Of a stretch of DNA of 11,349 nt, positions 7,101 to 11,349 are shown piece by piece. The notes beneath the pieces are model-generated. The model worked only from the letters and a program-made list of their open reading frames with translations, searched no databases and was not told the origin of the DNA. The position numbers and the translations under genes are program-made. Positions within the stretch are counted from its first letter, which is position 1. Every line of letters begins with the position of its first letter. Source of the DNA: Candidatus Coatesiibacteriota bacterium. Its GTDB lineage: Bacteria; B130-G9. The stretch is taken from assembly GCA_016929465.1 (NCBI GenBank), contig JAFGIT010000008.1:1-11349 (forward strand), read 5' to 3'.

Positions 7101-10100
7101 CTTCTGCCCGGAAACGGATCCCAGTTTGACGGCCTGTACACGTATAAGACCGTTTACAATGAATATGGTGAGCACAATTTCCGCTTCGATTTCTACTATG
7201 AAGGGCAGATGCCCTACTATAACCTTCCGAGAACAACCAGCGTCTTGACCTCGGACCCGGACAACGTCACAGTCGAGAGAAATCCAGCCCCGGCAATCGC
7301 CAGGGTCGAGGCTCCGGAGTTCGAATATGTCGGTCCTACGATCGCGCAATGGCCTTCGTTCAATCGCTATCAAGACAACAATTCGCTCGAAGGTCAGGCA
7401 TTCGGTCCCGCGATGCCTATAATGAGCGACATCTTGATTGGCGAGCCGATAAAGGGCACCCCGGTGATCGGTGGCTCCGAATCCACTATCTTCGTTGGCT
7501 CGCGTGACGGGCGTGTGTATGCCGTTACGCCCGAGTTGGACGAAATCAGATGGGAATTCGACACTGGTGACTTTGTTGATTGCACGACCGCCCTTGGCCA
7601 GGAGCGAAGTCTGATCGTCGCATCGAGGTCCGGAACGATATTTGCACTTGATTCCTGGACTGGCGAGAAACGCTGGATATTCAGCGCAGCAAACATCGCA
7701 GATAGTTCTCCGTGCGTCGGGCTGAGTGGCGATATTTATATCGGCTCGTATTCGGGTACGTTCTACTCGATCGACGGTCGAAGAGGCACGCTTAACTGGT
7801 CCTACGATCTGCCTACAAGTGGCGCGGTCCAGGGAAGTGCTGCAGAAGGAACCAGCTCGACAGTCTATTTCGGCTCGTATGACAACAACGTCTATGCGCT
7901 CAATAACGCAGGGCTTCTCCTCTGGAGCTTCGAGACGGATGGAATGGTCAATAGCTCGCCATCGGTCGAGAGCAATGGTAACGTGGACAGCGTCTATGTA
8001 GGCTCAATCGATCATTCCGTTTACAGACTCGATTATGACTTCACAATCGGGGCGCCCGAGCCGGATATGATCTGGAAATATACGACAGGTGGGCCGATAC
8101 AATATGCTTCGCCTGGCATTGATGGGGAGTTTATCTATGTCGCCTCCGATGCGCTCTACGCCATTGACAAGAATACGGGCGAGCTAGGATGGTCTTACGT
8201 CCCAGGTGGCTCAATCTTTGGCACGATCGCGGTCGACTCAAACGGCGTTGTTTACTTTGGTGCAAATGACGCGAGGGTTTATGCAGTCCGCGCGCCGGTT
8301 GATCCGGATTACATCGCCCGTAAGGAGGGCGAGTTGGTCTGGTGGCAGAATGTTGGCAGCAAGATATGGATATCTGGTGTCTCGATCTCGCCCGACAGTT
8401 ATGGCCATGAGACTGGTACTCGTACGAATGGCTACGGCGACTTGTATTTCGGTTGCTGGGATGGAAATCTCTACAAGATTGCTGACCGCGGCTATAACAT
8501 TCCGCCGGTGCTAACTTCTCCGTCCATTTCGCCAACGATTGGTGACAGTTCCCAATCCTTCCGGCTTGGTATCCACTTCAATGATGCAGATGGTGACGAG
8601 CCACTGCAGCAGAAGGTCTATATCGATGACGTCCCGTACGACATGGTGTTCACCGGGATTGGGATGCCGTCGAATGGTGAGTACGAGTTCTACACCGACT
8701 TCGCTTTGAGCAACGGGGTACATTCGTATTACTTCGAATTCAGCGACGGCAACTGGGCAGGCAACGATCCAGTGCGTCTGCCGGCGACTGCTCCTGAAGA
8801 CCAGTTCGATGGCCCGACGATTGACAACAAGCCAAATCTGTCGGACGCGATGGTAGATCCGACCTATGGTGACGACGATCAGGAGTTCGTCTTCTCAGTC
8901 TACTTCTCTGATCCAGACGGTGATGCTCCGGTATCGGCGATGGTGTTCATCGACGGCGATGGCCACGCCCTTCTGGACCCCGCAGGCGAAGGCGAGACAC
9001 CTTATGACGGTATCTATACTTATTCGGCACTTGGCTCCGCTCTGGGAGTGGGAGACCATACATATCACTTCGAGTTCGAGTATTCGGTGAATGAATGGGT
9101 GAGGATACCTGTGGTGGGCGAGCGGACCGATCTTACGGTCAACAACGCTCCTGTCCTGGAAACTGGAACCGTATCTCCTATGACGGGAGACACAACAGGG
9201 GATTACACCTACTCCGTCCACTATTTCGATGTCGATGATCATCCACCTGCAAGAGCGCATGTGGTTATTGACGGCACATCGCACGAGATGTCGCTCTATA
9301 GCGATTTCGACTCGGATGGGACGTATCAATTCGTCTATTCGGGCGAGCTGGTTGGTCCTGGCTCCCACATCTACTACTTCGATTTCGAAGATACAGAGGG
9401 AGGTATATCTCTGCTTCCGGCGCCTCCATTGCCGCCGCAGCTAGGACCACTAGTGAATGCCACGCCGACACTCTCATTAGGGCAAGTGACTCCTATCTCG
9501 GGTGATGCGGATACTGAATTCACGTTCTCTGTGCATTACTCAGACGTGGACGGAATCCGGCCGGGTGATATAGCTATGGTCCTCGATGGGACCCGCTATA
9601 CACTGACACTCGAGGAGGGCATAATAACCGACGGCCTCTATGCGAGAACGATCAACGGGGCTGACATTGGCCTGGGAGACGATCACTCGTTCTATTTCGA
9701 GGCGACAGATGACTCCGATTCTCATACGAGATTCCCAGCTGCGCCTGGCAGCTCATTGAGTGGGCCAGCTATCGTCGAGCCGGGCATTTATATTCCGTAT
9801 TGGCAAGTGAACAACCTGAGCGGAAAGGATACGACCCTGGTGATCGGCAATGCTGGAACCAGCGAGTTGTCCTCCGCGGTTGACGTGAGCGTCCATCTCT
9901 ACTCGGGCTTCTTGGGTTCGGAGATCGACACAATATCTCACACGATAGCTCCTGGAGAGCAGGTCAAGATCGATCTATCGGATAGGTTCGATGATGACCT
10001 AATGCGATTTGGCTTTGCGAAGGTCACTTGGGAGCGAGGTTCGATTGCGGTCTGGGCTATGGTTAGGAATGACGACTCTCAGGCGGTCTCGATGACACTC

Positions 10101-11349
10101 AAAGACCCGCAAATCAGGAGTTCCTACCTGCCATATTGGGAGGTTTCGAGCGAATCGACCATCGATACGGTACTGGCTGTTACCAACATTGGCGGAACAT
10201 TCGTCGATCTCAACATCGACTTCTACGACTTCGATGGGGATCCTGTCATCGCGACAAGCTTCTCCATCCAGCCAAGAGTCCTCCTGACATTGAAGTTGAG
10301 CGAGATTATTGCAGACCCAGAGGCGATCGGCTCCGCAGTTCTCACCTGGGACCGCGGCATCCTGGCGCTCTGGGGAATGGTAGTATCCGAGGGCAGCGGG
10401 AAGGCCTTTGAAGTAAGCTTCAATCAACCATTCAAGCTCTCAGCGGACCTCCCATACTGGATATATAAACGCTCCGCACTGACTCGGAAACTGAAGGAGA
10501 TGACGCCGGTCGAATACGGCTTCATTGATAGAGGCGTGGGCCACGCGCTTGACTATGATGTCGCGGCTATTCCGAATTCATCCCCCGCCAACAGGTCTGA
10601 TCTATCGGGTCAGATGGATTTGGGATTTGGCACGGGCGCCGGAAAGTTAGACGCACGCGTCTCTGATGTTGAGGTCAAATCCGGCCACAAGGCGCCGCCA
10701 ATCTTGACTGATTATCTGCCTTCGCCGGAGGCGCCTACGACATTGGACCGGATCACATTCGCCGTCGATTACTATGATGAGGATATGGATCCACCAGCGA
10801 TAGCGAAGCTCGTCTTCGTCCGCGATGGTGATGTTATCAGTGAACGTGAGATGACTCTCGAGGAAGGCGATGCTTATGACGGCAGGTATTCGCATCGGAC
10901 CTTCCTGACAGAGGACACACACTCATACCACTTCCTCTTCTCTGACGGAGAGACGACGGTTCAGCTTCCGGCCGGTTCCAATTACACTCTGACCGTGACT
11001 GCGGCCAGTCAGCAGTTGGATACATGGCTGGTAATAACGAACCTGACAGAGACGCCTGGCCCGGGAATTGTCAGCCTGTTTGGCCCACAGGGGAGCGTTG
11101 TTGGTCTTCTCGAGACGCAGCTTGGGGGCCTCTATAGCGCAGCGATGATGAAGCTGAGCGAGACATCGGTTCTGGACGGCTATGGAAGCGGCTCAATCTC
11201 GATGGGCATCGCTAATCCGCTTCTGAATGTCTGGGGTATCATACATAGTGACACGTTTGACACGGGCTACACACTGAATTTCGAGGCACTGCACGGCGAG
11301 TCGATGTATGTCCCGTACTGGTCGATCAACGATGAATACGGAGTTGACA
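4116..11349 (+). CDS. Giant secreted multidomain protein with PQQ-like propellers, Ig-like modules and PYW modules (3' end missing)
   Basis: One frame stays open from ATG 4116 to the window edge, 2411 codons without a stop, so the real protein is larger. The start follows AAGGAGG (4105-4111) and a signal peptide: basic MRRSLKAK, hydrophobic core to about residue 25, likely cleavage near AIG-Q27. In order I see an irregular PQQ-like propeller (about 30-660) with two six-proline tracts (311-316, 430-435); three divergent Ig-like modules (677-1055); a regular eight-unit PQQ-like propeller (1106-1456); four Ig-like modules (1463-1885); an array of modules headed Y-x-P-Y-W (from 1892); and an Ig-like module (2192-2295) lying within that array. 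It is rich in Asp, Tyr, Phe and Gly. The PQQ-like repeats resemble those of BamB and PQQ dehydrogenases, but I see no enzyme active site. A cell-surface or extracellular adhesion/display role is inferred. No anchor is visible because the C-terminus is missing. Confidence 0.9.
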   Translation, partial: MRRSLKAKLVFLTAVCLFGLISAAIGQSIGSGWPTLHLDSRNRRVTMEEGPDIAEQNLTIHWSFEAGYGRSNPLVDSTGRIYVFGTIDGALGAFSKLFCFREALPDEETNCITPELLWATEMNCYPSSTWSTGAISPDESRFFFAGVGDNGLSLDCWDPEGNPDEDNPDEKSLLLFSSPFFNGGDGASDLIFDNLNVPDLGLTDVVIVFGNSTSTSTGYAFTYDGINVWWYGISPQDAVPSPVASSPTHCSQTYTYYDYTPGPQGGLPGSGTYWMGVGQPTTIYAGGEDGNLYAMHTITETFWSPPPAIQPPPPPPLGDPEPVTLKWSYAIGSDALVSSPVIIPRSWGFRKDPVQDNTPGPNGEIPQIHYNNVGTTTCTIYICDPAGVLYCIEDSYYEEHDWEFYGWMPSEPPMDIWIDNNDEYQTQGDPPPPPPGFPMGAYPRKYTSKLRWSYDQFTGGIHGTPILSGNILYVQDDTSITAIDLQTGMDMNTNYFGETEGTAIWSASCLDDQPPLASTGSEWNFAPGGSYSVAPSPVLDGNGLIWMVTSDGWLEVVASRDMPDRGLVMGDVAFLYIVPNEDDHHRGYSVAPFYEPMTGHAPLTMACSPIISDGTLYVRGDGQAPDPFSMSPYDTGWVLKVKENVVGRFRFNDVNPKVGYTESNRMHRVPTVFDYEVNYYDPDCSSVGVYTDDGNAVPHPENPVMLIVDGFYTFWRSDEEDLGYPPLHILPGNENPQNPPASYGFPPWGIWEGMVYQVETGDDERNLGMYEYVSDGTVSNPSLREYIYYNQNGCFNYFFEMEDGFGENAPILSEIYSGPNMCPELYFVKTAVVFDGTIARPEKSVLDIAVWYYDSDEDSPAVQDVVMEDVNYTMQSDAVIGNSAVRWEDRYSLHLTTTNDTPSFHFEFTDSPTPVHPDWPRDSVEPCTTRHPEYGQLFTLLLRDGRVTPAVGPPGEYTYSVRFFDPHRRASGINTGQIGSLNAHIYIDGEQYEMELLPGNGSQFDGLYTYKTVYNEYGEHNFRFDFYYEGQMPYYNLPRTTSVLTSDPDNVTVERNPAPAIARVEAPEFEYVGPTIAQWPSFNRYQDNNSLEGQAFGPAMPIMSDILIGEPIKGTPVIGGSESTIFVGSRDGRVYAVTPELDEIRWEFDTGDFVDCTTALGQERSLIVASRSGTIFALDSWTGEKRWIFSAANIADSSPCVGLSGDIYIGSYSGTFYSIDGRRGTLNWSYDLPTSGAVQGSAAEGTSSTVYFGSYDNNVYALNNAGLLLWSFETDGMVNSSPSVESNGNVDSVYVGSIDHSVYRLDYDFTIGAPEPDMIWKYTTGGPIQYASPGIDGEFIYVASDALYAIDKNTGELGWSYVPGGSIFGTIAVDSNGVVYFGANDARVYAVRAPVDPDYIARKEGELVWWQNVGSKIWISGVSISPDSYGHETGTRTNGYGDLYFGCWDGNLYKIADRGYNIPPVLTSPSISPTIGDSSQSFRLGIHFNDADGDEPLQQKVYIDDVPYDMVFTGIGMPSNGEYEFYTDFALSNGVHSYYFEFSDGNWAGNDPVRLPATAPEDQFDGPTIDNKPNLSDAMVDPTYGDDDQEFVFSVYFSDPDGDAPVSAMVFIDGDGHALLDPAGEGETPYDGIYTYSALGSALGVGDHTYHFEFEYSVNEWVRIPVVGERTDLTVNNAPVLETGTVSPMTGDTTGDYTYSVHYFDVDDHPPARAHVVIDGTSHEMSLYSDFDSDGTYQFVYSGELVGPGSHIYYFDFEDTEGGISLLPAPPLPPQLGPLVNATPTLSLGQVTPISGDADTEFTFSVHYSDVDGIRPGDIAMVLDGTRYTLTLEEGIITDGLYARTINGADIGLGDDHSFYFEATDDSDSHTRFPAAPGSSLSGPAIVEPGIYIPYWQVNNLSGKDTTLVIGNAGTSELSSAVDVSVHLYSGFLGSEIDTISHTIAPGEQVKIDLSDRFDDDLMRFGFAKVTWERGSIAVWAMVRNDDSQAVSMTLKDPQIRSSYLPYWEVSSESTIDTVLAVTNIGGTFVDLNIDFYDFDGDPVIATSFSIQPRVLLTLKLSEIIADPEAIGSAVLTWDRGILALWGMVVSEGSGKAFEVSFNQPFKLSADLPYWIYKRSALTRKLKEMTPVEYGFIDRGVGHALDYDVAAIPNSSPANRSDLSGQMDLGFGTGAGKLDARVSDVEVKSGHKAPPILTDYLPSPEAPTTLDRITFAVDYYDEDMDPPAIAKLVFVRDGDVISEREMTLEEGDAYDGRYSHRTFLTEDTHSYHFLFSDGETTVQLPAGSNYTLTVTAASQQLDTWLVITNLTETPGPGIVSLFGPQGSVVGLLETQLGGLYSAAMMKLSETSVLDGYGSGSISMGIANPLLNVWGIIHSDTFDTGYTLNFEALHGESMYVPYWSINDEYGVD
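4203..6093 (+). other. N-terminal irregular PQQ-like propeller region of the giant protein
   Basis: Repeating units of the type W-S-[FY] followed by a small-residue/Pro turn, an I-Y-V strand and an aliphatic-x-A-[IL]-D strand are seen: HWSFEAG (about residue 64), LKWSYAIGSDALVSSPVI (from 324), LRWSYDQFTGGIHGTPIL (from 450) and SEWNFAPGG. The start, WPTLHLDSRNRR (about residue 33), is like the opening of many PQQ-like repeat proteins. Long insertions rich in Asp, Pro and Tyr, two hexaproline tracts and several cysteines interrupt the pattern. I count about seven units but cannot fix their limits. Confidence 0.6.
6144..7280 (+). repeat. Three divergent Ig-like modules between the propellers
   Basis: Each copy has a strand with alternating hydrophobics ending in an Asp-rich turn: FDYEVNYYDPD (near residue 677), LDIAVWYYDSDEDSP (from 846) and YTYSVRFFDPH (from 957). 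Each later has an [HFP]-x-[YF]-x-F-[ED] strand: CFNYFFEMEDG, PSFHFEFTDS and HNFRFDFYYE. These are the same landmarks as in the better-preserved copies after residue 1463. They are more diverged and have insertions, notably in the first copy. Confidence 0.6.
7431..8483 (+). other. Second, regular eight-unit PQQ-like beta-propeller
   Basis: Residues 1106-1456 contain eight clear units with the strand pair [VIL]-[YFI]-[VF]-[GA]-S-x-[DS]-x-x-[VIL]-[YF]-[AS]-[VIL]: IFVGSRDGRVYAV, LIVASRSGTIFAL, IYIGSYSGTFYSI, VYFGSYDNNVYAL, VYVGSIDHSVYRL, IYVASDALYAI, VYFGANDARVYAV and LYFGCWDGNLYKI. The first seven are followed by a Trp strand (IRWEF, KRWIF, LNWSY, LLWSF, MIWKY, LGWSY, LVWWQ). Eight units fit the eight-bladed fold of the PQQ-repeat class. 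The region keeps regular spacing of about 40-50 residues. It is probably a structural or binding propeller, not an enzyme. Confidence 0.85.
8502..9770 (+). repeat. Four tandem Ig-like modules of about 105 residues
   Basis: Copies start near residues 1463, 1566, 1676 and 1781. Shared landmarks are an opening P-x-L...SP-x-x-GD; an F-x-F-S-V-x-Y-x-D-x-D-G-D-x-P strand and turn (FRLGIHFNDADGDEP, FVFSVYFSDPDGDAP, YTYSVHYFDVDDHPP, FTFSVHYSDVDGIRP); a central V-x-I-D-G; a DG-x-Y turn; and a closing H-x-Y-x-F-E-F-x-D strand (HSYYFEFSDG, HTYHFEFEYS, HIYYFDFEDT, HSFYFEATDD). This is an Ig-like or cadherin-like beta-sandwich pattern; the Asp-rich turn could bind calcium, which is inference. Confidence 0.8.
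9789..11349 (+). repeat. Array of modules headed by a Y-x-P-Y-W motif, with an inserted Ig-like module
   Basis: YIPYW (residue 1892), YLPYW (2004), DLPYW (2111) and YVPYW (2398) head successive modules. The first two have Asp-Thr exactly 13 residues after the first Tyr (DTTLVIGNAG, DTVLAVTNIG), then an I-x-P turn, a Leu-Ser stretch, and a W-[AG]-M-V strand (VWAMV at Trp1980, LWGMV at Trp2086). A third body without its own PYW head starts at DTWLVITNL (2302) and ends VWGII (Trp2373). The distance from Asp-Thr to this Trp is 75, 69 and 71 residues. The pattern resembles secreted beta-sandwich modules that decorate surface proteins; I know no name for it. Confidence 0.75.

Noticed and set aside
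7431-8483. A PQQ-dependent dehydrogenase
   Set aside because: The repeats match the fold only; I found no disulfide-ring, metal or catalytic Asp signature of the quinoprotein dehydrogenases, and the domain sits in the middle of a modular surface-type protein.
4116-11349. A hidden frameshift or stop breaking the giant gene
   Set aside because: I followed the frame codon by codon and checked its phase at 7740, 10140 and 11340; it stays in one frame and the repeat motifs are in that frame from end to end.
1-11349. CRISPR arrays, tRNA or rRNA genes, insertion sequences with transposases
   Set aside because: I saw no regularly spaced direct repeats, no cloverleaf or rRNA-like sequence, and no transposase frame anywhere in the window.

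Overview
The window looks like chromosomal DNA from an uncultured bacterium of moderate GC content with a Gram-negative style of large secreted protein. The housekeeping genes (queA, rpoZ, yebC, ruvC, ruvA) are clearly bacterial, but nothing in the sequence fixes the phylum. The giant modular protein is of a style I associate with deep-branching candidate phyla; that is an impression, not evidence.

Left part (1-3628): a 5'-end fragment of queA runs leftwards off the window. A gene-poor stretch of about 500 bases follows (689-1203), holding a long imperfect palindrome that resembles a dispersed intergenic repeat. A rightward run then begins: a small two-helix membrane protein, a short RNA polymerase omega subunit (rpoZ), yebC, ruvC and ruvA. 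The genes from rpoZ onward are closely spaced. ruvC overlaps yebC by three bases and appears to start at a CTG codon, with a good ribosome binding site inside the end of yebC. ruvB is not next to ruvA, and queA, which often follows ruvB, is divergent on the other side.

Middle (3629-4115): an intergenic region with a perfect GC palindrome, two small hairpins, a promoter-like sequence and a leader hairpin, ending in a strong ribosome binding site.

Right part (4116 to the end): one uninterrupted reading frame of at least 2411 codons that leaves the window without a stop. It encodes an exported giant with a signal peptide, an irregular N-terminal PQQ-like beta-propeller, three divergent Ig-like modules, a canonical eight-unit PQQ-like propeller, four more Ig-like modules, and a C-terminal array of a module marked by a Y-x-P-Y-W motif. 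Another Ig-like module appears to be inserted inside one member of that array. This is the most unusual object in the window; its function is unknown, but surface display or adhesion fits the architecture. The housekeeping run (transcription, translation quality control, Holliday-junction processing) and the giant gene share no obvious functional link, except that the giant carries two six-proline tracts and YebC-family proteins have been linked to translation of proline-rich stretches.
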